This document shows, piece by piece, positions 33,935 through 42,378 of a DNA stretch of 64,000 nucleotides. Every line of letters begins with the position of its first letter. Within the stretch, counting starts at the first letter, position 1. The notes beneath the pieces are model-generated. The model had not been told where the DNA came from. It worked only from the letters and a program-made list of their open reading frames with translations, and searched no databases. Source of the stretch: Acutalibacter sp. (GTDB taxonomy: Bacteria > Bacillota > Clostridia > Oscillospirales > Acutalibacteraceae); the NCBI GenBank assembly GCA_020025775.1, contig JAHHRN010000007.1, positions 80,369 through 144,368 on the forward strand. Direction: 5' to 3'. The translations under genes and the position numbers were made by a program.

Positions 33935-34384
33935 CTGTTTTAACCTCCATTTCGTGGCAATTCTGTATGCGCCAGAGGAATTTTTACTGGCTTCTATAAG
34001 GCTCTATGTGTAAAGCTATTCCACTTGATTTTTGCGAATTCTTTATAAAAGTACTCCTTTTGCAGATGTGAAATATCAAAGTCTGACGGCTTACAAACCT
34101 TGCTGTAATAAGGATTTTCGGCATTTTGTAGCTCCGAAGCCTTGCTTTCTTGATTTTTAGTTCCGCTCGGCGAAAATTATTACCTGAAAGTAAAGCTCAT
34201 TTCCTTGTCAAGAGAAAATCTTGAAATGCCCCTTAACTTTCGTTGAAAGTTAAAAAAAGACAGTCTTGGGGCGGATTTCAAGCGCAAAATCTTTATTTGT
34301 GGTTCATTCTTCTGCCAAAAAGTCGCTGAAATTCGCTATATAGCATGGTTTTTTTAATACCTTAAAATATTTTACATAATAAAA
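33935..34384 (-). other. Long AT-rich region upstream of aroB
   Basis: About 450 bases without a convincing gene. Read on the aroB strand it holds TTGACA (34219-34214), local hairpins such as AACTTTC/GAAAGTT (34236-34253) and CAAGA/TCTTG (34209-34223), and a six-codon frame ATG...TAA with two Phe codons but poor ribosome spacing. No T-box TGGNACCGCG motif is present. It may be a regulatory leader of the aro operon; I cannot identify it. Confidence 0.3.
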
Positions 34385-34419
34385 AAAGACTTTGCAAGCT
34401 GTTTAGTCACAAAGTCTTT
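34385..34419 (-). terminator. Terminator of the pfl locus
   Basis: AAAGACTTTG pairs with CAAAGTCTTT, T run on the reverse strand, about 30 nt past the pflA stop. Confidence 0.8.
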
Positions 34420-34449
34420 AAAAATCTATGATTTTTTATTCGGAAACGG

Positions 34450-35208
34450 TTATTTGCCGGATTTGTTCTTTAATGCACGCATTCTGGCGGTTAAAATCAG
34501 TTTCCTTGCACGAACAGCTTCGGCTCTGTCTAAAGGCTCAATGCCTTTTAAGGGATAATCAATGCCGAGCGATTCATATTTCTTTACACCGAGCGTGTGA
34601 TAGGGGAGAACGTCCAAAGCCTGCAGGTTCGGAAGCGTGGCTAAAAATTCGCCGAGCTTCTTCCACTCCTCTTCGCTGTCCGTAAGAGTCGGAACAACTA
34701 CGTGGCGTACCCAAACGGGAATCTTTTTTTCGGCTAAGTAGTTTGCAAAGTCCAAAACATTTTTGTTAGAAGCCCCGGTTAAAACCTTGTGAGCTTCCGG
34801 CTCAATATGTTTAATGTCGAGCATCACTAAATCTGTGACCTCCATCAGCTTGTCAAACTTCTCGACTACCGCGGGATTCTCGCGCTGAAAGGTGATGCCG
34901 GAGGTGTCTATGCAGGTGTGAATGCCCTTTGCTTTTGCCGCTGTAAACAGCTCTAAGACAAAGTCCATCTGCAATAGGGGTTCACCGCCCGTCACGGTAA
35001 TGCCGCCGTTCTTATAGAAGGGGGCATTGGCCGCATAATGCTTTAAAACTTCCTCAACGGTGATTTCTTTACCACCGTCTTTTGCCCAAGTGTCAGGGTT
35101 GTGGCAATATTGGCAACGCAGGGGACAGCCTTGTAAAAACAAGACAAAGCGAATGCCTGGACCGTCAACGGTGCCGAAACTCTCGAAAGAGTGTATACGT
35201 CCCGTCAT
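34450..35208 (-). CDS. pflA: Pyruvate formate-lyase activating enzyme (radical SAM)
   Basis: A 252-residue radical SAM protein. CPLRCQYCHNPDTW is the CxxxCxxC cluster motif, with the usual activase start GRIHSFESFGTVDGPGIRFVLFLQGC, then NGGITVTGGEPLLQ (SAM-binding GGE) and DIKHIEPEAHKVLTG. It uses a 4Fe-4S cluster and S-adenosylmethionine to abstract hydrogen from the glycine of pyruvate formate-lyase. It lies 17 nt after the separate glycyl-radical subunit, its presumed direct substrate. Confidence 0.95.
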   Translation of the reverse strand: MTGRIHSFESFGTVDGPGIRFVLFLQGCPLRCQYCHNPDTWAKDGGKEITVEEVLKHYAANAPFYKNGGITVTGGEPLLQMDFVLELFTAAKAKGIHTCIDTSGITFQRENPAVVEKFDKLMEVTDLVMLDIKHIEPEAHKVLTGASNKNVLDFANYLAEKKIPVWVRHVVVPTLTDSEEEWKKLGEFLATLPNLQALDVLPYHTLGVKKYESLGIDYPLKGIEPLDRAEAVRARKLILTARMRALKNKSGK

Positions 35209-35225
35209 ACGAAAAAGCCTCCCTG

Positions 35226-35468
35226 TTAGATGGATTCGTGGAAAGTACGCGCAATAACTTCGTCCTGCTGAGCCTTTGTAAGCTTAATGAAGTTTACAGC
35301 GTAGCCGGAAACACGAACGGTAAGCTGCGGATATTTTTCGGGATGTGCCTGAGCGTCTAAAAGGGTGTCTTTGGAAAATACGTTAACGTTTAAGTGATGA
35401 CCGCCTTCTTCTGCGTAGCCGTCAAGAAGATTTACAAGGTTGTCGATTTGCTGTTTGTTTGCTGTCAT
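35226..35468 (-). CDS. Separate glycyl-radical subunit of pyruvate formate-lyase (GrcA-like)
   Basis: An 80-residue protein equal to the C-terminal end of pyruvate formate-lyase: HHLNVNVFSKDTLLDAQAHPEKYPQLTVRVSGYAVNFIKLTKAQQDEVIARTF. RVSGYAVNF contains the radical glycine (Gly55). ATG 35468 has AAAGGA about 11 nt upstream; the open frame upstream of it has no ribosome site. In E. coli GrcA such a protein repairs damaged enzyme. Here the large subunit lacks this domain altogether, so this peptide should be an essential part of the enzyme (inference). Co-transcribed with the large subunit and activase. Confidence 0.9.
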   Translation of the reverse strand: MTANKQQIDNLVNLLDGYAEEGGHHLNVNVFSKDTLLDAQAHPEKYPQLTVRVSGYAVNFIKLTKAQQDEVIARTFHESI

Positions 35469-35494
35469 GATACACATATCCTTTCTGTTTTTTC

Positions 35495-35680
35495 TTAGTT
35501 TATATCTGCGGGAACATGGCATACGCCGTCTGCGCTTTCGCCACAGCAGGCGTGGCAATGGGACTCTGTCGGGTCACCATCGCCGCCGTTAATATTCATT
35601 CGACCGCCGCCGTTTGCCATAAAGGCATCAATGCGATCCACTAATTCATCAATGCGCTGGTCTTCTGTTTTTTCTGCCAT
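35495..35680 (-). CDS. Cysteine-rich paralog of the radical-subunit N-terminus
   Basis: A 61-residue protein between the two halves of pyruvate formate-lyase. ATG 35680 has AGGAGG 8 nt upstream (the ATG at 35686 is too close to it). Residues 9-32, IDELVDRIDAFMANGGGRMNIN, align with IDNLVNLLDGYAEEGGHHLNVN of the radical subunit. The remainder does not: instead of the glycyl-radical loop it has HCHACCGESADGVCH, four cysteines and three histidines that could bind metal or a cluster. Function unknown; location suggests a role in the split enzyme. Confidence 0.75.
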   Translation of the reverse strand: MAEKTEDQRIDELVDRIDAFMANGGGRMNINGGDGDPTESHCHACCGESADGVCHVPADIN

Positions 35681-35703
35681 CGACATTTCCTCCTTAGAGA
35701 AGA

Positions 35704-37758
35704 TTAGTTTTCGGATTCAAATTCCGGCATTTCAACTTCGAGGTCGCCTGCGAAGATCTGATCATCCTTACCGAGAGCACCGGGGATGATGGAGAAGGTA
35801 TTGGAGATACCGTCCTGTGCTTCGCTGAAGGGAAGCTTTGCAACGGATGCAAGGCTTGCAACAGCACCGTGAGTGTCACGACGATGCATCGGGTTTGCGC
35901 CGGGTGCGAAGGGTTCGCCCTTCTTACGACCGTCCGGAGTAGAACCAGTGTTTCTGCCGTAAACAACGTTGGAAGTAATGGTTAAGATAGATGTGGTCGG
36001 GATACCGCCTCTGTAGGTGTGGTTACCCTTTACATAGCTCATGAAGGTGCTTACGAGTTCGGAAGCGATGTCGTCTACGCGAGGATCGTCGTTACCATAT
36101 TTCGGGAAATCGCCTTCTACTTCGTAGTCAACAACTAAGCCGTCTTCGTCACGGATGCACTTAACCTTTGCATACTTGATAGCGGAAAGGGAGTCAGCTA
36201 CAACGGAAAGACCTGCAATACCGGTTGCGAACCAACGGGTAACCTTCTTGTCGTGAAGTGCCATCTGTAACTTTTCGTAGCAGTATTTGTCGTGCATGTA
36301 GTGAATGATGTTAAGAGCGTTTACATAAACCTGAGCAAGCCATTTCATCATAGCGCGGTACTTGTCCATAACATCGTCATAGTCGAGGTAGTCGCCTTCA
36401 ACCGGACGGTATTTCGGGCCAACCTGCTTCTTGGAGATTTCATCTACACCACCGTTGATAGCGTAAAGAAGGCACTTAGCAAGGTTTGCACGAGCGCCGA
36501 AGAACTGCATTTCCTTACCGATACGCATGGAGGATACGCAGCAAGCGATGCCGTAGTCATCACCGTGAGTTACACGCATGAGGTCATCGTTTTCGTACTG
36601 AATGCTGGAAGATTCAATGGAGGTCTTAGCGCAGAAACGCTTGAAGCTCTGCGGAAGACGGGTGGACCAAAGAACGGTCATGTTCGGTTCGGGAGCGGTG
36701 CCGAGGTTCTGAAGGGTGTGTAAATAACGGTAAGACATCTTAGTTACCATGTGTCTGCCGTCGATACCGATACCACCGATGGATTCGGTAACCCACTGCG
36801 GGTCGCCGGAGAAAAGATCATTGTATTCGGGAGTTCTTGCGAACTTGATGAGACGAAGCTTCATGATGAAGTGGTCTACGAATTCCTGAATTTCTTTTTC
36901 GGTGTAAACGCCGTTTGCAAGGTCACGCTGTGCATAAATGTCAAGGAAGGTGGAGGTTCTGCCAAGGCTCATTGCTGCACCGTTCTGTTCCTTAACTGCT
37001 GCAAGGTAGCCAAAGTAGAGCCACTGGATAGCTTCTTTGGTGTCCTTAGCCGGCTGAGAAATATCGAAACCGTAGATTTCGCCGAGCTTCTTTAAATCCT
37101 GAAGGGCACGAATCTGCTCGCTGAGCTCTTCACGCTCACGGATAACGTCGGAATACATGATAATACGAGTGGTATCTTTCTGGTGCTGTTTGTCTTCAAT
37201 CAGTCTGTCTACACCGTAAAGAGCAACACGACGATAGTCGCCGATGATACGGCCACGGCCGTAAGCATCCGGAAGACCGGTGATGATGTGTGCGCTACGG
37301 CAAGCACGCATTTCGGGAGTGTAAACATCGAATACACCTGCGTTGTGTGTTTTGCGGTGGGTGGTGAAGAACTCTTCAATTTCGGGGTCGAGTTCGTAAC
37401 CGTTCTGTTCGCAAGCCTTCTTAGCCATGCGGATGCCGCCGTAGGGCATTAAAGCACGCTTAAAGGGCTTCTCGGTCTGGAAACCTACGATGGTTTCCTT
37501 GTCTTTATCTAAATAACCTGCGCCGTGAGAGGTGATGGTGGAGATCACGCGGGTGTCCATGTCTAAAACGCCGCCTGCTTCACGCTCCTGTTTTGTGAGG
37601 TCCATAACCTGTGCCCAAAGTTCGTTTGTAGCTTCGGTCGGACCCTCCAAGAAGGACTCGTCTCCGTCATAGGGGGTGTAGTTCTTCTGGATGAAATCTC
37701 TTACGTTGATTTCTTTTTCCCATTTGCCGGCTGTAAAGCCGTTCCATTCTGCTTTCAT
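35704..37758 (-). CDS. pflB: Pyruvate formate-lyase, catalytic subunit lacking the radical domain
   Basis: A 684-residue protein; the full enzyme is about 740-760. It starts like PflB (WNGFTAGKWEKEINVRDFIQKNYTPYDGDE), contains the catalytic cysteine pair in GIACCVSSMRIGKEM, and stays collinear to FSIIPGALGKDDQIFAGDLEVEMPEFESEN, then stops. In E. coli about 75 more residues with the radical glycine follow ALGKDD. That missing end is encoded at 35226-35468. It cleaves pyruvate with CoA to acetyl-CoA and formate under anaerobiosis. GGAGG precedes the ATG; a near-consensus promoter lies about 50 nt upstream. Confidence 0.93.
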   Translation of the reverse strand: MKAEWNGFTAGKWEKEINVRDFIQKNYTPYDGDESFLEGPTEATNELWAQVMDLTKQEREAGGVLDMDTRVISTITSHGAGYLDKDKETIVGFQTEKPFKRALMPYGGIRMAKKACEQNGYELDPEIEEFFTTHRKTHNAGVFDVYTPEMRACRSAHIITGLPDAYGRGRIIGDYRRVALYGVDRLIEDKQHQKDTTRIIMYSDVIREREELSEQIRALQDLKKLGEIYGFDISQPAKDTKEAIQWLYFGYLAAVKEQNGAAMSLGRTSTFLDIYAQRDLANGVYTEKEIQEFVDHFIMKLRLIKFARTPEYNDLFSGDPQWVTESIGGIGIDGRHMVTKMSYRYLHTLQNLGTAPEPNMTVLWSTRLPQSFKRFCAKTSIESSSIQYENDDLMRVTHGDDYGIACCVSSMRIGKEMQFFGARANLAKCLLYAINGGVDEISKKQVGPKYRPVEGDYLDYDDVMDKYRAMMKWLAQVYVNALNIIHYMHDKYCYEKLQMALHDKKVTRWFATGIAGLSVVADSLSAIKYAKVKCIRDEDGLVVDYEVEGDFPKYGNDDPRVDDIASELVSTFMSYVKGNHTYRGGIPTTSILTITSNVVYGRNTGSTPDGRKKGEPFAPGANPMHRRDTHGAVASLASVAKLPFSEAQDGISNTFSIIPGALGKDDQIFAGDLEVEMPEFESEN

Positions 37759-37808
37759 TTCAAGCCTCCAGATATTATCATTTAAAATTACCTATTTCGT
37801 ACGGCTTT

Positions 37809-37838
37809 ATTATACTTTTTCGACCGCGTTTTTGTCAA
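37809..37838 (-). promoter_or_regulatory. Promoter of the pfl locus
   Basis: On the reverse strand TTGACA (37838-37833), 18 nt, TATAAT (37814-37809): both boxes are full consensus, consistent with very high expression of pyruvate formate-lyase. Confidence 0.8.
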
Positions 37839-38460
37839 GCAACGAACCCGTGGAAAACCTTGGCATTCAAGGACTTTTACGACATCGTGTATAAGAACTT
37901 TTCCGGTTTTTTCGTGAAAAAATGCTTTTTTGATTTTCCTTTTGGGGAAGTTAAACAAAGAAATGAAATAATTCGGGATTTTACGTTGATTTCTTACAAA
38001 AATGAAAAAAATTTAACAAACTTTTTTCGAGATTTTTTTGTTGCTTTTTTTCATAAAAGCCGACCCGTTTTTTCTCGATTTGAAGAAAAAATGCACAAAG
38101 AAAAAGGGGCGTGTTTGGTATTCGCTTTTAAGCGGAAAAGCGTGACACGAAGCGGTCTTACATGCAAACTTTTCGGGCAGACGCCGTCCGATTTCGAAAT
38201 ACCCGAATTTTCTTTTCTTCTTTGCAGTTTCAAAGCGGAAAAATCAGCGCAATTTTTGAAACGGGTTATTTATAGCTTTCCCGAAAAATTTAAAAAACGA
38301 AAGGTACTAAAGTATCGAAAAAATTTTTTAGACTGTTTTAAACGACATTTGTGCATAATCCCTGCTTTCGTCTCAAATTATTGTAATTTTGCACATTAAT
38401 TTTAAATTGCTTTTATTATTTTTGTATGATATAATTAGCCATTGTGAAAAGAGACCAAAG
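37839..38460. other. AT-rich intergenic region
   Basis: About 620 bases between the pfl promoter and the EEP-family gene. A 179-codon frame (37860-38399, TTG start, no ribosome site) translates into a Phe/Lys-rich sequence typical of chance AT-rich reading, so I do not call it a gene. Near the right end TATGATATAATTAG (about 38425) offers a -10 for the next gene. No RNA motif was recognised. Confidence 0.4.
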
Positions 38461-38511
38461 AAAGGAGCAGAAAGCTGCCGCGTTTGCGCGGCGCTTTGTA
38501 AGAAAACAGTT

Positions 38512-39567
38512 ATGAAAAAATTTTTAAAGGTTTTAGGCTGGATTTTACTTGTACTTGTGCTTTTGGTGGGCGGGCTTATCGGATTTTTAAGCCTTCGCGA
38601 ATATCGACCAGAACCGAATGAAGAGGTTACGGTGCAGAATGCTCAAAACACAAGCGTTTTTGCAAAGAAGGAGCTTTCTGTTCTTTCCTTTAATATCGGC
38701 TATGGCGGTCTTGGCGATAATGCCGATTTCTTTATGGACGGCGGCAAAGAGGTATCTGCTTCTGATGCGGCTCGCGTACAAGAAAACCTTAAAAATATCA
38801 GCACATTATTGCAGGAAAAGAAACCGGATTTCACGATTTTGCAAGAAGTGGACCAAAATTCCGCGCGCACAAAGTATTATGATGAAACCGAAGTGCTCAT
38901 GCAAAACACAGGCCTTTCCGGTGCTTTTGCTCTGAATTATTCCTGCCCGTTCGTGCCGTATCCCGTACCGCCTATTGGCAGAGTAAATTCCGGGCTTTTC
39001 ACCTTAACCGAGTATAAAACGGCTTCGGCACAGCGCATAAGCTTACCTTGTCCGTTCTCTTGGCCGATTCGCACTGCGAATTTGAAGCGCTGCCTTTTAA
39101 TTAGCCGCATTCCGATAGAGAACAGCGATAAGGAATTGGTTTTGGTCAACCTGCATTTGGAAGCCTATGATGACGGCGAAGGCAAGGCGGCACAGACGAA
39201 AATGCTTTTGAGCATTTTGGAAGAAGAATACAAAAAAGGCAATTATGTTGTTGCCGGCGGCGATTTCAACCAGACCTTCACCGGCTGCTTAGAGGAATTT
39301 CCCTTGATAGATGAAACCTATTGGAAACCGGCAGTTTTAGAACATGAAGAGCTGCCCGAGGGCTGGAAGTTCGTTTATGATTTAGACACGCCCAGCTGCC
39401 GTCTCTTAAATCAGCCCTACGCGCCGGAAGATCCCGCCACCCAGCACTATGTTTTGGACGGCTTTATCACTTCCCCGAACCTCGAAGTGAAATCCGTAGA
39501 AGCCCTCGATTTAGGCTTCGTCTCCTCCGACCATAACCCCGTATATATGGAAGTTACACTTTCCTAA
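38512..39567 (+). CDS. Membrane-anchored endonuclease/exonuclease/phosphatase-family protein
   Basis: A 351-residue protein with one N-terminal membrane helix (VLGWILLVLVLLVGGLIGFLSL), then an EEP-fold domain: LSVLSFNIGYGG, TILQEVDQ with the metal Glu, ELVLVNLHLEAY, YVVAGGDFNQTF with the catalytic Asp/Asn, and SSDHNPVYMEV with the final His. Facing outward, it is more likely a phosphodiesterase or sphingomyelinase-like enzyme than a nuclease. The ATG at 38512 has only a weak AAGAAAA upstream; AAAGGAG lies 44 nt up, separated by a GC-rich hairpin. Confidence 0.82.
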   Translation: MKKFLKVLGWILLVLVLLVGGLIGFLSLREYRPEPNEEVTVQNAQNTSVFAKKELSVLSFNIGYGGLGDNADFFMDGGKEVSASDAARVQENLKNISTLLQEKKPDFTILQEVDQNSARTKYYDETEVLMQNTGLSGAFALNYSCPFVPYPVPPIGRVNSGLFTLTEYKTASAQRISLPCPFSWPIRTANLKRCLLISRIPIENSDKELVLVNLHLEAYDDGEGKAAQTKMLLSILEEEYKKGNYVVAGGDFNQTFTGCLEEFPLIDETYWKPAVLEHEELPEGWKFVYDLDTPSCRLLNQPYAPEDPATQHYVLDGFITSPNLEVKSVEALDLGFVSSDHNPVYMEVTLS

Positions 39568-39580
39568 TATAATTGTATAG

Positions 39581-39616
39581 AAAAAAGACCCAAGAAAAGT
39601 TTCTCGGGTCTTTTTT
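39581..39616 (+). terminator. Terminator after the EEP-family gene
   Basis: AAAAAAGACCC pairs with GGGTCTTTTTT, with inner GAAA/TTTC pairing. Confidence 0.88.
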
Positions 39617-39746
39617 GGCAAGGATACATATGTATATTTGTTTTCACTCGAAAAAAGTGAATTTTACATTTGCGCCTGCACGAATTTTATGGGAATGAAA
39701 AAATGATTAAAGCAGAAAAATATCGCTACATATGGATTTAAGACTA

Positions 39747-39800
39747 TTGCTTTTAAGCTTTAACTTGTTATAATAATAGAACGCATTGCGTTTATGCAAT
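39747..39800 (+). promoter_or_regulatory. Sialidase promoter with downstream inverted repeat
   Basis: TTGCTT (39747-39752), 16 nt, TATAAT (39769-39774). ATTGC (39785-39789) and GCAAT (39796-39800) form an inverted repeat around the first transcribed bases, a plausible repressor site. Confidence 0.5.
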
Positions 39801-39830
39801 TTGGTATATTTATATAGAAGAGGAAATATA

Positions 39831-41342
39831 ATGATGAAACAAAATTCCATACCGTCTTGGTTTCGACGAATTTTACAGCCATTTACTACCGTACCCTCTA
39901 GCGAAAAAGAGATACTGCGCGCCGGATATCATATTCTAAACAGTACAACAGAGAATCAGCCTTTTATTTCTAAAGTCGGTGAGAGTGAAAATTTCCGCAT
40001 TCCGGCATTTACTGTTTTAAAAGACGGCACATTGTTTGCAGCGGCAGATGCCCGTTATTCTACAACAGGGGACGGCGGCGGATTAGACACTATGGTTGCC
40101 GTTTCTAAAGATAACGGAAAAACCTGGAAGCAAAGCTTTGCGATTTGGTATCCCGATAGTAATGGATACGCCGGGAAGAAAGCCACGACTTGTATTGACC
40201 CCATTGTTGTAGAGGACAAGGAAGGTGCTATTTATATAGTAGCCGATATGAATCCCAGCGGTGTTACAAGCATGCACGGCTATACTTTTCCGAATTGTGG
40301 CACAGGCTATAGTAACGTAAACGGCACAGCCCGTTTGGCTCTTACAGATAATTACAAAAAAGTAAATACAAATCCGCGCGAGGAGCCGTATCCTTACTAT
40401 ATGGGTGACCTAAAAGACGGATATGCCACCGTATATCATACCGCAGACAGTACACCAACAAAATGGGCTATGGATGCGTGGTGGAATTTATACGAGATAA
40501 AGGAAGACGGCACCTATGCGCCGCTTTATCAGCATCAGGTCAACAGACCGCGTCGCCCGGTTCAACAGAATGTTTTTTATAAGGGCTCGGTTCTTCATGT
40601 TTACAATACCGGTTATCTCCTAATGGCTGTTTCACAGGACCATGGCGAAACATGGCATCCGACCGTGTTAAATCCGCAGATTAAGCGAGATGACGAAACG
40701 GCATTGTTGGTATCTCCGGGAAAAGGCACAGTCACCTCTGACGGAACCATTTTGATTCCTTTCTATAATTGGTATCCCAAAAAGCGGTCACTGGTTCAAA
40801 ATGCCAGCTTTATTTGGTCTAAGGATAAAGGAAAAACTTGGCATCGCACAGTGGATACGCATAATGCAAACGGCGTTACATGGAACAGCGAAAATGAGAT
40901 GGTAGAAGTATATAATGGCATCTTACGTATGTTTATACGCAACGGAACTGAAAAAATTGCTTATGTTGATGCTGTATGGGACGAAAAAATTCAAAATTAT
41001 GTTTGGCGTGACCCGTATGTAACATCGGTTCCTGTTACGTCTTCCTGTAACGTTACCGCGATTACATACTCTAAAAAAATCAACGGTAAAATGGCAGTTA
41101 TGGTCGCCGCTCCCGCCGGAAAAGGACGTGCCAGGGGTAAGATTTTTACTTTCCTTGTGCAGGAAGACAATTCGATGCAGCTTGCCTATGAATACGAGAT
41201 AAATAAAGGCGAATATGCATACTCCTGCATGGATGAGTTACCAGACGGTTCCATAGGCTTACTGTATGAGCCGAAGGGCGGCGAAATTCTCTATACGAAT
41301 ATTTCACTGCAAGATATACTTGCGCACAGCGTGGACGAATAA
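39831..41342 (+). CDS. Exo-alpha-sialidase (BNR/Asp-box family), no signal peptide
   Basis: A 503-residue sialidase, ATG 39831 with GAGGAA upstream. FRIPAF near residue 53 gives the first catalytic arginine, and Asp boxes recur: SKDNGKTW, SQDHGETW, SKDKGKTW. NGVTWNSENEMVEVYNG and the ISLLYEP-like GSIGLLYEPKGGEILY near the end match the catalytic Glu and Tyr region. It would release sialic acid from glycans. The N-terminus (MKQNSIPSWFRRILQPFTT) has no signal peptide or anchor, unlike most gut sialidases, so it may be intracellular and act on imported oligosaccharides. Confidence 0.88.
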   Translation: MMKQNSIPSWFRRILQPFTTVPSSEKEILRAGYHILNSTTENQPFISKVGESENFRIPAFTVLKDGTLFAAADARYSTTGDGGGLDTMVAVSKDNGKTWKQSFAIWYPDSNGYAGKKATTCIDPIVVEDKEGAIYIVADMNPSGVTSMHGYTFPNCGTGYSNVNGTARLALTDNYKKVNTNPREEPYPYYMGDLKDGYATVYHTADSTPTKWAMDAWWNLYEIKEDGTYAPLYQHQVNRPRRPVQQNVFYKGSVLHVYNTGYLLMAVSQDHGETWHPTVLNPQIKRDDETALLVSPGKGTVTSDGTILIPFYNWYPKKRSLVQNASFIWSKDKGKTWHRTVDTHNANGVTWNSENEMVEVYNGILRMFIRNGTEKIAYVDAVWDEKIQNYVWRDPYVTSVPVTSSCNVTAITYSKKINGKMAVMVAAPAGKGRARGKIFTFLVQEDNSMQLAYEYEINKGEYAYSCMDELPDGSIGLLYEPKGGEILYTNISLQDILAHSVDE

Positions 41343-41364
41343 ATCGTCGCAATAAATAAAAATC

Positions 41365-41403
41365 AAAAGCCTTGCATCTCACAAGAAATGCAAGGCTTTT
41401 TTT
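41365..41403. terminator. Bidirectional terminator
   Basis: AAAAGCCTTGCAT pairs with ATGCAAGGCTTTT, T run on both strands; ends the sialidase and, on the other strand, the SGNH hydrolase gene. Confidence 0.85.
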
Positions 41404-41449
41404 ATATAGAAAAGGATAGCTTTTTTTAGATTATGGCTTTACGACGGGT

Positions 41450-42097
41450 TTACTTTTGAATCCAGTCAGCCAATGCAGTAGCAAGTTGTGCATGCCCTTT
41501 TTTCGTCAGGTGCATACAGTCATAGTTATTAAATTCGGCTATGCCTTGCGCATCCAAGAAGGCACAGCCTTGTGCCTTACAGACGCTCTCAAATTTTTCG
41601 GCAAGTCCTCTGGATTTTTCGGCACAGGTTACACCCATGGCCTCGCCTTCGGGTATTTTATTTAACCCTTCTCCGATATGAGGGGGCGCAACCACCAGAA
41701 TGTGCGGCTCTCCGTTTCGCCAGCACATGGTGCTTTTGGCTTTCATCACAAGCCTTTCCATTCCAATGCCGATACAGGCTGCGTTGACGCCCAAACGGTC
41801 TTTGGTATCGTTGGTGCCAAGCATAATAATCAAAAGATCCACAGGCTCGTGACTCATCAATGTGGAATAGATTACATCAATTCCTGCCATGCATTCGTGT
41901 AAGGGATCGTCAAAGACGGTTGTACGACCGCTTAACCCCTCTTCCAATACCAAATATTCATCGCCCAGTTTCTTTTGTAAGAGGCAGGTCCACCGTTCCT
42001 CTTCATTAAATCGATTGCCACCGTCAGCACAGTCGGACGGAACGGCACAGTAACCGTGTGTGTTTGAGTCCCCAAAGCAAACAATATGTTTTTTCAT
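41450..42097 (-). CDS. SGNH/GDSL-family hydrolase
   Basis: A 215-residue esterase: block I IVCFGDSNTHGY with the catalytic Ser, block II EEGLSGRTT with the oxyanion Gly, block III GTND, block V DCMHLTKKGH with Asp and His. It is closest to cytosolic arylesterase/acyl-hydrolase forms; no signal peptide. It is convergent with the sialidase, so a role as sialic acid or sugar O-acetylesterase is possible but is inference only. Confidence 0.88.
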   Translation of the reverse strand: MKKHIVCFGDSNTHGYCAVPSDCADGGNRFNEEERWTCLLQKKLGDEYLVLEEGLSGRTTVFDDPLHECMAGIDVIYSTLMSHEPVDLLIIMLGTNDTKDRLGVNAACIGIGMERLVMKAKSTMCWRNGEPHILVVAPPHIGEGLNKIPEGEAMGVTCAEKSRGLAEKFESVCKAQGCAFLDAQGIAEFNNYDCMHLTKKGHAQLATALADWIQK

Positions 42098-42378
42098 AGA
42101 ATCAATCCTTCGTATACGATTTTATTTTATATTGACGCAGTGTTTATACTTGCAGACAATGTAGCTTGGCAATATTCAAAAAGCCAATAAATAGTTTTTT
42201 GCTTATAAGAATATTATAACAGGAAGAAATTTAATTTACAATATGTATACGAAGCGGAACATAGCGTCCATTTTTGTTGACGGATGACGGAATACCTCAA
42301 AGATTTGCAATATAAACGCTCCTACTTGACCGATAGGTATTTCGTGCGAGCCTTTTAGTATCTATAATTTGGCTCTTA

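Noticed and set aside
33935..34384. T-box riboswitch before the aro operon
   Set aside because: The conserved TGGNACCGCG antiterminator bulge is not present on the aroB strand.
37860..38399. 179-codon open frame between the pfl promoter and the EEP gene
   Set aside because: It starts with TTG without a ribosome site, and its product is dominated by Phe and Lys with no recognisable domain. It fits chance reading of AT-rich spacer DNA.
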